Assembly: GCF_041435335.1 (NCBI RefSeq)
Contig: NZ_CP108430.1
Coordinates: forward strand, 7,722,001-7,786,000
Reading direction: 5' to 3'
DNA length: 64,000 bases
Origin: Streptomyces sp. NBC_01283
Lineage (GTDB): Bacteria > Actinomycetota > Actinomycetes > Streptomycetales > Streptomycetaceae
The notes under the pieces were generated by a model that was not told the DNA's origin, ran no database searches, and saw only the letters and a list, made by a program, of their open reading frames with translations. Shown in pieces: positions 33,313 to 42,715 of this stretch; positions within the stretch are counted from its first letter, which is position 1, and every line of letters starts with the position of its first letter. Made by a program: the position numbers and the translations under genes.

Positions 33313-34737
33313 ATGACAACCGCGGACTTCCGGCCCACACATGTCGTCCCCCAGGACGGGCTGCCCGCCTGGGAGGCGCCGGACGTGAACCGCCCGACCG
33401 CGCCGCTGGACGCGCTGCTGCCCGTCCAGTTGGTGGACCGGCTGGGCGACTGGGCCAGGATCGTCTGCGCGAACGACTGGTCGGCCTGGGTCGACGGCCG
33501 CCTCCTGATCGCCGTCCCGGCCGACCCGCCCGCGGCGGGCCACCCCCTGACCCGCACGGCGGACCCGGCCCCGCTCCTCGCCAGGACGGAGGAGGCACTG
33601 AGCCGCTACCGTCACGCGGCCGGGCAACTGGCATCCGGCGACACCGACGCCGAGTCCTTCCGCGGCCGGACGCGGGGCTTGCGGGCGGGCGTGATCGTGG
33701 ACGGCGAGTCGATATGGCTCTACGACGCCGAACACGAGCGCTGGGTGTACTGCGACGGAACCCGCCTGAGCACGTACGCGACGACCGGCCCCCCGAGCGT
33801 CCAAGGACTGGCCGGAGCCCCGGACCCAACCCAGCCGGCCCCCGAAACGACCTCGTCCGATCCCCAGGCCGAAGACGCCACCACCCCCAAGCACCGGGAG
33901 CCGCCCGCGAGCGCCGGGGGTCCGGCTCCGGACGGGGCGGGAGGCCCGGAGCCAACCCAGGCGATCCCCGAGACGAGTCCGCCCGATCCCCAGGCCGGGG
34001 ACGGCGCCACCCCCACCCGCGGGGCGCCGGCCGCCAGCGCTGGGGGCCTGGCTCCGGACGGGGCGGGAGGCCCGGAACCACGCCAGGCGGCCCCCGTAAC
34101 GAGTCCATCCGAGCTCCAGTCCATGAACGGCGACACCCCCACGCACCGGGAGCCGCCCGCGAGCGCCGGGGGTCTGGCTCCGGACGGGGCGGGAGGCCCG
34201 CAGCCGACTCAGGTGGTGGCTCCCGCAACGAGCCCGTCCGGGGCTCAGGTCGCGGACGGCGACGCCCTCACCCGCCGGGAGTCGGCCGCGAGTGCCGGGC
34301 GCCTGATTCCCGGCGGCACCGGAGACCCGGAACCGACCCAGGCGGCGGATCCCGCAACGAACTCGTCCGAGCCCCACGCAGCCTCCATCCACCGGGAGTC
34401 GCCCACGAATGCTGGGAGCCCGGTTCCGGACGGCATCGGAGGCCCGGAAGCAACCCAGGTGGTGGTCACCGGAGCGAGCTCGTCCGAGCCTCAGGACGGC
34501 GGCACCCCCACCCACCGGGCGCCGCCCGCGAGCGCCGGGCGCCTGGTCCCGGACGGCGCCGGAGGTCCGCAGCCGACTCAGGTCGTCGAGTCCGTGCCCG
34601 ACCCCGGGGACGTGTGTCGAGAAGGCCCCGCCCAGAACCCCGTCGCGCAGTCCGAAGGCCTCGGTCCCGATTCGTCCGCCGGGGCGCCCACCCGTCGTAT
34701 CCCGCCCATCACGGTCGACCGAGGCGGTGACGGGTGA
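33313..34737 (+). CDS. SH3-like protein with seven degenerate Thr-Gln repeats
   Basis: 474 aa, no signal peptide or membrane helix. Residues about 35-65 look like a bacterial SH3 domain (QLVDRLGDWARIVCANDWSA, WVDGRLL). A second small domain spans about 90-155 (SIWLYDAEHERWVYCDG). The remaining 310 residues are low complexity: about seven imperfect units of 36-43 residues, each with an SAG..PDG.GGPEPTQ-like core. Six of seven units keep Thr-Gln (DPTQPA, EPTQAI, QPTQVV, EPTQAA, EATQVV, QPTQVV); one reads EPRQ. The spaced Thr may be targets of the kinase whose gene overlaps the 3' end (GTGA). Confidence 0.8.
   Translation: MTTADFRPTHVVPQDGLPAWEAPDVNRPTAPLDALLPVQLVDRLGDWARIVCANDWSAWVDGRLLIAVPADPPAAGHPLTRTADPAPLLARTEEALSRYRHAAGQLASGDTDAESFRGRTRGLRAGVIVDGESIWLYDAEHERWVYCDGTRLSTYATTGPPSVQGLAGAPDPTQPAPETTSSDPQAEDATTPKHREPPASAGGPAPDGAGGPEPTQAIPETSPPDPQAGDGATPTRGAPAASAGGLAPDGAGGPEPRQAAPVTSPSELQSMNGDTPTHREPPASAGGLAPDGAGGPQPTQVVAPATSPSGAQVADGDALTRRESAASAGRLIPGGTGDPEPTQAADPATNSSEPHAASIHRESPTNAGSPVPDGIGGPEATQVVVTGASSSEPQDGGTPTHRAPPASAGRLVPDGAGGPQPTQVVESVPDPGDVCREGPAQNPVAQSEGLGPDSSAGAPTRRIPPITVDRGGDG
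33810..34612 (+). repeat. Intragenic repeats of about 110-130 bp encoding the Thr-Gln units
   Basis: Recurrent DNA blocks such as GCGAGCGCCGGGGGTCTGGC and GGAGGCCCGGA-CCAACCCAG recur about every 120 bp inside the SH3-like gene. Nucleotide similarity between units is high, so the array is likely to expand or contract by recombination. Confidence 0.75.
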
Positions 34738-35759
34738 TGGGGGATGGGATGGGGGGTGAGGAGGCGGAGGGGGCGAGTGTTCACTCCGGGCGGCCGTCCG
34801 CCCTGGTCGGGAAGCGGATCGCGGGGTACCGGGTCGAGGGGGAGATCGGGCGGGGCGGGATGGCCGTCGTCTACCGGGCCAAGGATCTGCGGCTGGAGCG
34901 GACCGTGGCCCTGAAGCTGCTCGCCCCCGAGCTCGCGCGCAACGACACCTTTCGGCAGCGCTTCACGCACGAGTCACGCGTGGCCGCCGCGATCGAGCAC
35001 CCGCACATCGTGCCGGTCTTCGAGGCGGGCGAGACCGACGGGGTGCTCTACATCGCCATGCGATACGTACCCGGGCTCGACCTGCGGCACCTGCTCGACG
35101 ACTCGGGCCCGCTCCCCGTTGGCGCCGCCCTTCGCATCGCCGCCCAGGTCGCCTCCGCGCTGGACGCGGCCCACGACCACGGCCTGGTGCACCGCGACGT
35201 CAAACCCGGCAACATCCTCGTGGCCAAGGGCACGGACAGCGACCACCCGGAGCACGTCTACCTCACGGACTTCGGTCTGACGAAGAAGTCGCTCTCGCTG
35301 ACCGGCTTCACGACCGTGGGCCAGTTCGTCGGCACCCTCGACTACGTGGCGCCGGAGCAGATCTCGGGACGCCCCGTGGACGGCCGGTGCGACGTCTACA
35401 GCCTCGCCTGCGTCGTCCACGAGACCATGGCCGGCGGGCCGCCCTTCCAGCGCGACGACGACATGGCGCTGCTCTGGGCCCATCAGTACGACCAGCCGCC
35501 CCGCCTCACGGAGACGCGCCCCGAGGTCCCCGCGGCCCTCGACGGCGTCCTGGCGAAGGCCCTCGCCAAGAGCCCCGAGGACCGCTACGGCTCCTGCCTC
35601 GAATTCGCGGCCGCCCTGCGCGCCGCGGCCACGGGAAGCGCCGAGGGGCATGCCCCCACCCAGGTGGACCTCCGGGTCGTCGGAGCAGCGGCGGAGACGG
35701 GCAGTCCCCCGGAGCCGCCCGCCTGGGCCCGGCCCGTCTTCCGGCGGCTGCCCGGCTAG
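34737..35759 (+). CDS. Cytoplasmic Ser/Thr protein kinase (PknB-type catalytic domain)
   Basis: 340 aa. Complete Hanks-type kinase: glycine loop GRGGMAVVYRAKD (~residue 39), catalytic Lys in VALKLL, HRDVKPGNILV (~153), DFGLTKK (~178), an activation segment with Ser/Thr (SLSLTGFTTVGQ), and APEQISG. No transmembrane helix or PASTA domain follows; the tail is short and contains APTQVD, a Thr-Gln site like those of the neighbouring repeat protein. ATG 34737 overlaps the preceding stop (a GTG at 34734 is an alternative). Its context points to the repeat protein and FHA transporter as substrates or partners. Confidence 0.93.
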   Translation: MGDGMGGEEAEGASVHSGRPSALVGKRIAGYRVEGEIGRGGMAVVYRAKDLRLERTVALKLLAPELARNDTFRQRFTHESRVAAAIEHPHIVPVFEAGETDGVLYIAMRYVPGLDLRHLLDDSGPLPVGAALRIAAQVASALDAAHDHGLVHRDVKPGNILVAKGTDSDHPEHVYLTDFGLTKKSLSLTGFTTVGQFVGTLDYVAPEQISGRPVDGRCDVYSLACVVHETMAGGPPFQRDDDMALLWAHQYDQPPRLTETRPEVPAALDGVLAKALAKSPEDRYGSCLEFAAALRAAATGSAEGHAPTQVDLRVVGAAAETGSPPEPPAWARPVFRRLPG

Positions 35760-37030
35760 GAACGTGGACCGTCCCGCTCCACCTCACCGCGCCGGTGGAC
35801 CCGCCGCGCCAGCAGACCGCCGATGAAACCGGTGACCAGACCCCACGCCACGGCCAGGATCAGCGCGGTCCCCAGCTTCGGGTCCAGCTTCACGAGGCCC
35901 GACAGGCCGCCGCCCAGGTCCCCGATGCCCAGGAGCGACAGGCCGTAGTGGGCGGAGACACGGGCGAGCAGACTGACGGCCAGCACCGTGAGGGCCAGCG
36001 CCACCGCCATGTGCACGGCGTGCTGCCAGGCCCGCATCCGGGCCGGTGAGCGTGCCGCCATCAGGAACGCGGCCCCCAGGACGAGGACCGCCGCGACCAC
36101 GAGGAGCCACCACACCCGCCCGTCGTGTTCGGAGAGCGTGTGCAGGTTCAGCGTGGAGTCGTCCGGGGTGCGCAGCACGTCGTCGAGGACCTTCGGCATG
36201 GGCAGCCCGAACGGCCCGTCCACGCGGCCCTCCCAGGAGCCGCCGAGCCCGAGGGTGAAGGCGAGCCAGACGAGGTTGGGCAGCCCGAGCAGCAGCACGG
36301 CGAGCGTCTCGGCGGCATGCCCCCGGGTCACCGCCACGATCACTCCGATGACGAGCCCCAGGGCCACGTACGCGAGCAGCAGCACCACCATGGCGTACGC
36401 GGCGGGCCGCACCGACTCCTGGAAGCGCAGCAGGCGGCCCGGGAGCGGGGCCCCGCGCGAGACCAGCAGCGCCACGGCGAGCACACCCGCGAGCCACAGC
36501 AGCCCGAAGAGGACGGTCAGCGGTACATCCGTCTCGAAGCCGACCTCGGGCGACGCGCCCAGGAGATCGCCGATGTCGGCCGCGGTTCCCTCCCCGAGCC
36601 CGATCGTGAACCGGTGGCGGGCCAGCAGGCCGAGGCCGACGAGGAGCAGCACCCAGAGCACGGCGATCCGCGCGGCCCATCCGGCCAGTTCCCTGGTGCC
36701 GGCGACCGCCCGGTGCCGCAGCGGCCTGAGGAACCCCGCGGCGAGCACCAGCGCTCCGGCCAGGGTGACCGAGAGGGGGAGCACCGAGAGCCCCGCGTCC
36801 GCCCCGGCGATCGCCCCGGCGTCGCCGGAGAGCCCGACGGAACCGCCGACCGCCATCACGACGACGGCCGCGACGACGGCGGGAAACGCACCGCCCGGCA
36901 GATCCGCGGCACCGGCGGCCCACAGGCCGAGCGCGGCGGCGACGGCCATGGCCACCAGCGCGGCGAGCACGGCCAGGAAGGCGTGGATCCAGCCGTGGGG
37001 GGCCCGCGCGGGCCGTGTCTGGTCGCTCAC
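35756..37030 (-). CDS. Streptophobe-type polytopic membrane protein
   Basis: 424 aa with ten or more hydrophobic helices and few polar loops; the family is found largely in Streptomyces and relatives. No enzyme motif is recognised. It ends 4 bp inside the kinase gene on the opposite strand. Its constant place beside the kinase locus suggests membrane signalling or permeability, as inference only. Confidence 0.75.
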   Translation of the reverse strand: MSDQTRPARAPHGWIHAFLAVLAALVAMAVAAALGLWAAGAADLPGGAFPAVVAAVVVMAVGGSVGLSGDAGAIAGADAGLSVLPLSVTLAGALVLAAGFLRPLRHRAVAGTRELAGWAARIAVLWVLLLVGLGLLARHRFTIGLGEGTAADIGDLLGASPEVGFETDVPLTVLFGLLWLAGVLAVALLVSRGAPLPGRLLRFQESVRPAAYAMVVLLLAYVALGLVIGVIVAVTRGHAAETLAVLLLGLPNLVWLAFTLGLGGSWEGRVDGPFGLPMPKVLDDVLRTPDDSTLNLHTLSEHDGRVWWLLVVAAVLVLGAAFLMAARSPARMRAWQHAVHMAVALALTVLAVSLLARVSAHYGLSLLGIGDLGGGLSGLVKLDPKLGTALILAVAWGLVTGFIGGLLARRVHRRGEVERDGPRS

Positions 37031-37212
37031 GTTGCCACGCTAAGCAGCGCCGGGGCGGTCCGCCCCTCGGGAGGGCCGACCGCGTCGGCTTGCGGGCTCC
37101 CGGGAAGCGGGACACACAATAGGCGCGTAACGGAAAAAGGCGTGCAGACCGCAGGAAAGTGCGTGTCAACGGTCTTCGCGTCGTGGATCCCCTACGCAGG
37201 GAAGAAGTCTTC

Positions 37213-38343
37213 GTGAGCGCCGAACCGCCGTCGTCAGGACGCCCCACAGGACCCCCGTCCGGCCCGCTCTCCGGCCCGCAGGGCGGTCCCCCGAGTGGCC
37301 CCCCGAGCCCCCCGCCGGACTCACCGGGCCCGCCGGGCGGTGCGAGCCCCGGAGGGGGCTCCGGCGAGGGCCCGGAGAAGCCCGACCGCCCCTGGTGGAA
37401 GTCGGCGCCCCGCGTGGCGGCGATCTCCCTCGTGCTCGTGGCCGCGGTGGTGCTGACCGTCGTCCTCACGCGGCCCGACGGCACCTCGAAATCCGGCGGC
37501 GAGGTCGCCCTCCAGCCCGCGGGGAAGCAAGGACCTGACCCCTTCACCGAGTCGACGGCCCGGGACGACTCCACACCGCCGTCCCCGAGCGCCCTGCCGA
37601 GCTCCTCGGCGTCGGCCAACGTGACGCGCGGCGTCGACGGCGCCGCTCCCGGCCTCTACGGCGGGACCCGCAAGGTCGGCAGCTGCGACGTGGAGAAGCA
37701 GGTCGGCGCCCTGAAGAAGGACCCGGCGAAGAACAAGGCGTTCGCATCGGTGCTCGACATCGACGCCTCCGCCGTCCCCGCGTATCTGCGGGCCCTCACC
37801 CCCGTACAGCTGCGCATGGACACCCGCGTCACCAACCACGGCTACCGCGACGGCGCCCCCACCGCCTATCAGGCCGTCCTGCAGGCCGGGACCGCCGTAC
37901 TCGTCGACGACCGCGGCGTGCCGCGCGTGCGCTGCGCCTGCGGCAATCCGCTGCTGCCCCCTGTCGCGCAGAGCTCCCCGAAGCGGACGGGCGACGCCTG
38001 GCCCGGCTACCGGTCCTCGAACGTCGTGGTCGTCGCACCCGCCGCGCAGACCGTGAACGTGTTCGTCATGTACGACCCCGAGAGCGGCGACTGGTTCGAA
38101 CGTGACAAGGGCGACACCGGCGCCGGGGACACGAAGACCCGGCCGCCCGCGCACCAGCCCTCCCCCTCCGCCTCCCCCTCGCCTTCCCAGTCCTCCTCCG
38201 CCTCCCCTTCATCCTCCTCCGCATCCCCTTCCTCCGGCGAACCCTCATCCCCGCCCGCCTCCTCGTCCGCGTCGCAGCCGCCGTCCACGGAACAGGAGCA
38301 GCCGCCCGCGTCGCAGTCCGCGCAGCCGCAGTCCTCCCCGTGA
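37213..38343 (+). CDS. Membrane-anchored protein with extracellular DUF6777-like domain
   Basis: 376 aa. A Gly/Pro/Ser-rich cytoplasmic head of about 55 residues precedes one transmembrane helix (VAAISLVLVAAVVLTVVLT, about 76-95). The external part starts with a Ser/Pro linker, then a conserved domain of about 170 residues (NVTRGVDGAAPGLYGGTRKV, ALTPVQLRMDTRVTNHGYRD, RVRCACGNPLLPP) with three Cys, and a long Ser/Pro/Gln tail. The architecture mirrors PASTA-kinase partners. GTG start at 37213 with a GGGAAG upstream. The DUF assignment is from memory. Confidence 0.75.
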   Translation: MSAEPPSSGRPTGPPSGPLSGPQGGPPSGPPSPPPDSPGPPGGASPGGGSGEGPEKPDRPWWKSAPRVAAISLVLVAAVVLTVVLTRPDGTSKSGGEVALQPAGKQGPDPFTESTARDDSTPPSPSALPSSSASANVTRGVDGAAPGLYGGTRKVGSCDVEKQVGALKKDPAKNKAFASVLDIDASAVPAYLRALTPVQLRMDTRVTNHGYRDGAPTAYQAVLQAGTAVLVDDRGVPRVRCACGNPLLPPVAQSSPKRTGDAWPGYRSSNVVVVAPAAQTVNVFVMYDPESGDWFERDKGDTGAGDTKTRPPAHQPSPSASPSPSQSSSASPSSSSASPSSGEPSSPPASSSASQPPSTEQEQPPASQSAQPQSSP

Positions 38344-38457
38344 CAGATCGAGGTTCGTGATCGAGCAGGTGCCGACAGGCGCTAGCGTGGTGGGTGCTGT
38401 CGGCGAGGCCCGTGCTGGGGCGGTGCTGGATCCGGAGCGTAGGAGGGGAAAGCGACC

Positions 38458-38481
38458 ATGCGGGCCGGAGCGGCGTCTTGA
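38458..38481 (+). CDS. Seven-codon leader ORF (MRAGAAS) coupled to sbcD
   Basis: ATG at 38458 has a near-ideal AGGAGGGG Shine-Dalgarno 9 nt upstream (38441-38448), much better than that of sbcD itself. It encodes MRAGAAS and stops with TGA at 38479-38481, overlapping the sbcD TTG start (TTGA). This geometry suggests that sbcD translation depends on ribosomes finishing the leader. Confidence 0.55.
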   Translation: MRAGAAS

Positions 38482-39641
38482 GAATTCTGCACACGTCCGA
38501 CTGGCATCTGGGCCGGGCGTTCCACCGCGTGAACATGCTCGGCGCCCAGGCCGATTTCATCGGCCACCTCGTCGCCACGGCGCGTGAGCGCGAGGTGGAC
38601 GCCGTCGTCGTGTCCGGGGACGTGTACGACAGGGCGGTGCCGCCGCTCGCCGCCGTGGAGCTCTTCGACGACGCGCTGCACCGCCTCGCGGACCTCGGCG
38701 TCCCGACGGTGATGATCTCCGGCAACCACGACTCGGCACGCCGCCTCGGCGTCGGCGCCGGACTCATCGGCCGCGCGGGCATCCACCTGCGCACCGCGCC
38801 CGCCGCCTGCGCGGACCCGGTGGTCCTGGCCGACGGCCACGGGGACGTGGCGTTCTACGGCCTTCCCTATCTCGAACCGGCCCTGGTCAAGGGCGAGTTC
38901 GGGGTGGAGCGGGCCGGCCACGAGGCGGTGCTCGGCGCCGCCATGGACCGGGTGCGCGCCGACCTGGCCGCCCGGACGCCCGGCACCCGCTCCGTCGTCC
39001 TCGCCCACGCCTTCGTCACCGGCGGCGAGGCCAGCGACAGCGAGCGGGACATCACGATCGGCGGGGTGGCCGCCGTGCCCTCCGGGGTCTTCGACGGCGT
39101 CGACTACGTGGCGCTCGGCCACCTGCACGGCAGCCAGGCCATCAGCGAGCGCGTGCGCTACTCCGGCTCGCCGCTGCCGTACTCGTTCTCCGAGTCCACG
39201 CACCGCAAGACCATGTGGCTCGTCGACCTCGGAGCCGCGGGGGAGATCGAGGCCGAGCGGATCGACTGCCCGGTGCCGAGGGCCCTCGCACGGATCCGGG
39301 GAGATCTCGGCACGCTGCTCGCCGACCCGGAGCTCGCACGCCACGAGGAGGCGTGGGTCGAGGCCACCCTCACCGACCCCGTACGCCCCGACGACCCCAT
39401 GGCCCGCCTCTGCGAGCGCTTCCCGCACACCCTCAGCCTGGTCTTCGACCCGGAACGCGCCCCCGAGGACCCGGACGTCTCGTACGCCCAGCGCCTGAAG
39501 GGCCGCAGCGACCAGCAGATCGCGGAGGACTTCGTGACCCATGTGCGGGGCGCGGGGCCCGACGTACGCGAACAGGCGGTGCTGCGGGCGGCGTTCGACA
39601 CCGTCCGTACCGACGACACGCTGCATGAGGTGGCCCGATGA
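38478..39641 (+). CDS. sbcD: Exonuclease subunit SbcD
   Basis: 387 aa. Mre11/SbcD calcineurin-like phosphoesterase motifs: LRILHTSDWHLGR at the start (Asp, His for Mn2+), VVSGDVYDR, ISGNHDS, and LAHAFVTG, ALGHLHG. With SbcC it forms an ATP-dependent nuclease that opens hairpins and cleaves protein-blocked DNA ends. TTG 38478 is preferred because the family almost always begins at this residue. ATGA overlap with sbcC. Confidence 0.93.
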   Translation: MRILHTSDWHLGRAFHRVNMLGAQADFIGHLVATAREREVDAVVVSGDVYDRAVPPLAAVELFDDALHRLADLGVPTVMISGNHDSARRLGVGAGLIGRAGIHLRTAPAACADPVVLADGHGDVAFYGLPYLEPALVKGEFGVERAGHEAVLGAAMDRVRADLAARTPGTRSVVLAHAFVTGGEASDSERDITIGGVAAVPSGVFDGVDYVALGHLHGSQAISERVRYSGSPLPYSFSESTHRKTMWLVDLGAAGEIEAERIDCPVPRALARIRGDLGTLLADPELARHEEAWVEATLTDPVRPDDPMARLCERFPHTLSLVFDPERAPEDPDVSYAQRLKGRSDQQIAEDFVTHVRGAGPDVREQAVLRAAFDTVRTDDTLHEVAR

Positions 39642-42600
39642 GGCTGCACCGGCTCCGGATCACCGCGTTCGGCCCCTTCGGCACCACCCAGGACATCGAC
39701 TTCGACGACCTCTCCGCCGCCGGGCTCTTCCTGCTGCACGGACCGACCGGCGCGGGCAAGACGTCCGTCCTGGACGCCGTCTGCTACGGCCTGTACGGCT
39801 CGGTGCCAGGGCCCCGGCAGGGCAGCGGCCAGGGAGTGACGCTGCGCAGCGACCACGCGCAGCCCGGGGTGCGCACGGAGGTGTGCCTCGAACTCACCGT
39901 CGCCGGACGCCGGTTGGAGGTCACCCGGCAGCCGCCATGGGAGCGCCCGAAGAAGCGCGGCACCGGCACGACCATGGAGAAGGCGCAGAGCTGGTTGCGG
40001 GAGCACGAAGCCGGTGACGGGGGCGGGGCGTGGAAGGACCTCAGCCGCTCCCACCAGGAGATCGGCGAGGAGATCACCCAGCTCCTCGGGATGAGCAAGG
40101 AGCAGTTCTGCCAGGTGGTGCTGCTGCCCCAGGGCGACTTCGCGCGCTTCCTGCGGGCCGACGCCGAGGCCCGCGGCAAACTGCTCGGCCGGCTCTTCGA
40201 CACGCGCAGGTTCGCGGCGGTCGAGGCGCGGCTCGCCGAGCAGCGGCGCGAGGCCGAAGGCGCGGTGCGGGAAGGGGACCGGGAACTCCTCGCCGACGCG
40301 CACCGGATGCAGCAGGCCGCCGAGGGGGTCCTTGAGGACGCCGAGTCGCCGCTGCCCGACCTCTCGCCCGGCGATCCGGGGCTCGCCGAGTCCGTCCTGG
40401 CCTGGGCGGCCGTCGCCCGTACCAGCGCCCGCGAACGGCGCACGATCGCCGGGTGCGCCCTCACGGCCGCCGAGTCCGCGCAGGCCGCCGCCGCGCGCCG
40501 CCTCGACGACGTACGCGAACTCGACCGGCTGCAGACGCGGTTCGCCCAGGCGCGGGAGCGGTCCGGTCGCCTCCAGGAGCGTGCCCAGGAGCACCGGCAG
40601 CGGCAGACCCGTATGGAGCGCGCCCGCAAGGCCGAGACGGTCGCCCCCGCGCTCGGGCTGCGCCGGGCCACCGAGGAGGAACACCGGCGCGCGTCCGCCG
40701 ACGAGGCACGCGCGCGTGGACACCTGCCCGCCACGTTCGCGGACTCCGGCGCGTCGGGCCTCGCCGCCGCCGCGCGCAAGGCGGCCGAAGAACTCGGCGG
40801 CCTCGAATCCGCCCGGCGCGCCGAGCAGCGCCTCGCCGAACTCGGCACGGAGCATGCTGCCCTGGAGCGCGAGGAGCGCGCCGACGACGAGCTGCTGCGC
40901 GAGGCCGCGGGCTGGCTCGACGGGTGGGAAGCGACCCGGACCGCGCTCCAGGAGCGCATCGAGTCCGCCCAGGAGGCGGCGACGCGCGCCGAGCATCTCG
41001 CGGGCCAACTGGAGCCGACGCAGAGCAGGTTGGACGCGGCTCGGCGACGCGACCGGCTCACCCAGGAGGCGGCTGCCGCGCACGAACGTGCCCTCGCGGC
41101 CCGGGAGCGTGCCACCGCGGCCCACGGGCACTGGCTCACCCTCAAGGAACAGCGCCTGAACGGCATCGCGGCGGAACTCGCCGCGGGCCTCACGGACGGT
41201 GCCCCCTGCGCGGTCTGCGGAGCCACCGAACATCCCGCGCCCGCACCCAAGAACGCCGGTCATGTCGACCGTGCCGCGGAGGAGTCCGCGCTCGCCGCCT
41301 ACCAGCAGGCGGAGGAGGCGCGCACGCGGCAGGATCGGCACCTCGGGGAGGTGCGCGAGGCGTTGGCGGCGGCCGGGGCCGCCGCGTTGGGATCCTCCGG
41401 CGCGGACCCGGCCTCCGAGGAGCCGGAGACCGCCCCGCAGGCGCCCTCGGTCGAGCAACTCGCCGCACTGGTCGAGGAGTTGCGGGGCGAACACGCCGAG
41501 GCCCGCAGCCGCGCCTCCGGTCTGCACGCCGCACGCGAAGCACTCGCCCAGGCCGAGCGTGAGCACGACCGCAGGGTCGCCGGGCAGCAGGAAGCCGCCG
41601 TGCGGGCCGCCTCCCGCACCACCCTGCGGGACACCCTCGACCGCGAACGGGCAGCCCTGGACGTCGAGTTGACCCGCGCGCGGGGCGCCAGCGGCAGCGT
41701 CGCCGCCCGAGCCGCGCAGCTGGAGCGGCAGGCCGCGCTCCTGACCGACGCGGCGGAAGCCGCACGTGTCGCCGACGACACCGCCCAGCGGCTCAAGGAC
41801 GCCGACGCGCGACTCGCCGACGCCGCGTTCCGCGCGGGGTTCGACACGCCGGGGGACGCGGCCGGAGCCCTCCTCGACGACGCGCACCACCGCGAGCTGC
41901 AGCACCGTATCGACGAGTGGCAGAACGAAGAGGCGGCGGTGCGTTCCCTGCTCGCCGAGCCGGACGCGGTCGCCGCCGCCCAGCAGCCGCCCGCCGACCT
42001 GCGGGCCGCGCAGGAAGCCGCCGAGCACGCCGACCGGCGGGCCCGCGTGGCCGCCTCCGCGCTCGACGCGGCCACACGGCGCTGCGCCGAACTCGACCGG
42101 CTCTCCGAGCGGTCGGCCGCCGGAGCCCGGCGGATCGCGCCGCTGCGCGGCGCGTACGACCGCGTGGCACGCCTCGCGGGTCTCGCCGCGGGCACCTCGG
42201 CGGACAACGACCGCAAGATGCGCCTGGAGTCCTATGTTCTCGCGGCCCGCCTCGAACAGGTCGCGGCGGCGGCGACCGCACGGCTGCGGCGCATGTCGTC
42301 GGGCCGCTACACCCTCGTCCACTCCGACGACCGCACGGGACGCGGCCGTTCCGGCCTCGGACTGCACGTCGTCGACGCGTGGACGGGCCGTGAGCGCGAC
42401 ACGTCCACGCTCTCGGGCGGCGAGACCTTCTTCGCCTCGCTCGCCCTCGCGCTGGGCCTCGCGGACGTCGTCACCGACGAGGCGGGCGGCGTACGGCTCG
42501 ACACGCTCTTCATCGACGAGGGCTTCGGCAGCCTCGACGACCAGACGCTCGACGAGGTCCTCGACGTCCTTGACTCACTGCGCGAGCGGGACCGCAGCGT

Positions 42601-42706
42601 CGGCATCGTGAGCCACGTCGCGGACCTGCGGCGCCGCGTGCACGCGCAGCTGGAGGTCGAGAAGGGGCGCGCGGGCTCGGTCGTACGGCAGCGGGGCGGG
42701 GTGTGA
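39638..42706 (+). CDS. sbcC: DNA repair exonuclease ATPase SbcC (SMC-like)
   Basis: 1022 aa. N-terminal Walker A HGPTGAGKTS (~34), two long coiled-coil arms rich in Ala/Arg/Glu, a central zinc hook CAVCGATEHPAP (~524), and C-terminal signature TLSGGETFFASLALALGLAD and Walker B DTLFIDEGFGSLD (~955). It dimerises through the hook and bridges SbcD nuclease to DNA. Standard length. Confidence 0.95.
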   Translation: MRLHRLRITAFGPFGTTQDIDFDDLSAAGLFLLHGPTGAGKTSVLDAVCYGLYGSVPGPRQGSGQGVTLRSDHAQPGVRTEVCLELTVAGRRLEVTRQPPWERPKKRGTGTTMEKAQSWLREHEAGDGGGAWKDLSRSHQEIGEEITQLLGMSKEQFCQVVLLPQGDFARFLRADAEARGKLLGRLFDTRRFAAVEARLAEQRREAEGAVREGDRELLADAHRMQQAAEGVLEDAESPLPDLSPGDPGLAESVLAWAAVARTSARERRTIAGCALTAAESAQAAAARRLDDVRELDRLQTRFAQARERSGRLQERAQEHRQRQTRMERARKAETVAPALGLRRATEEEHRRASADEARARGHLPATFADSGASGLAAAARKAAEELGGLESARRAEQRLAELGTEHAALEREERADDELLREAAGWLDGWEATRTALQERIESAQEAATRAEHLAGQLEPTQSRLDAARRRDRLTQEAAAAHERALAARERATAAHGHWLTLKEQRLNGIAAELAAGLTDGAPCAVCGATEHPAPAPKNAGHVDRAAEESALAAYQQAEEARTRQDRHLGEVREALAAAGAAALGSSGADPASEEPETAPQAPSVEQLAALVEELRGEHAEARSRASGLHAAREALAQAEREHDRRVAGQQEAAVRAASRTTLRDTLDRERAALDVELTRARGASGSVAARAAQLERQAALLTDAAEAARVADDTAQRLKDADARLADAAFRAGFDTPGDAAGALLDDAHHRELQHRIDEWQNEEAAVRSLLAEPDAVAAAQQPPADLRAAQEAAEHADRRARVAASALDAATRRCAELDRLSERSAAGARRIAPLRGAYDRVARLAGLAAGTSADNDRKMRLESYVLAARLEQVAAAATARLRRMSSGRYTLVHSDDRTGRGRSGLGLHVVDAWTGRERDTSTLSGGETFFASLALALGLADVVTDEAGGVRLDTLFIDEGFGSLDDQTLDEVLDVLDSLRERDRSVGIVSHVADLRRRVHAQLEVEKGRAGSVVRQRGGV

Positions 42707-42715
42707 GGGCCCGGT

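Noticed and set aside
33810..34612. Possible CRISPR array
   Set aside because: The repeats are protein-coding, degenerate, about 120 bp long and lack unique spacers of constant length.
39158..42367. Very long open frame on the minus strand (over 1000 codons)
   Set aside because: It is antisense to sbcD/sbcC, whose motifs are complete. Long antisense frames are a by-product of GC-rich codon bias, and no family resemblance is seen.
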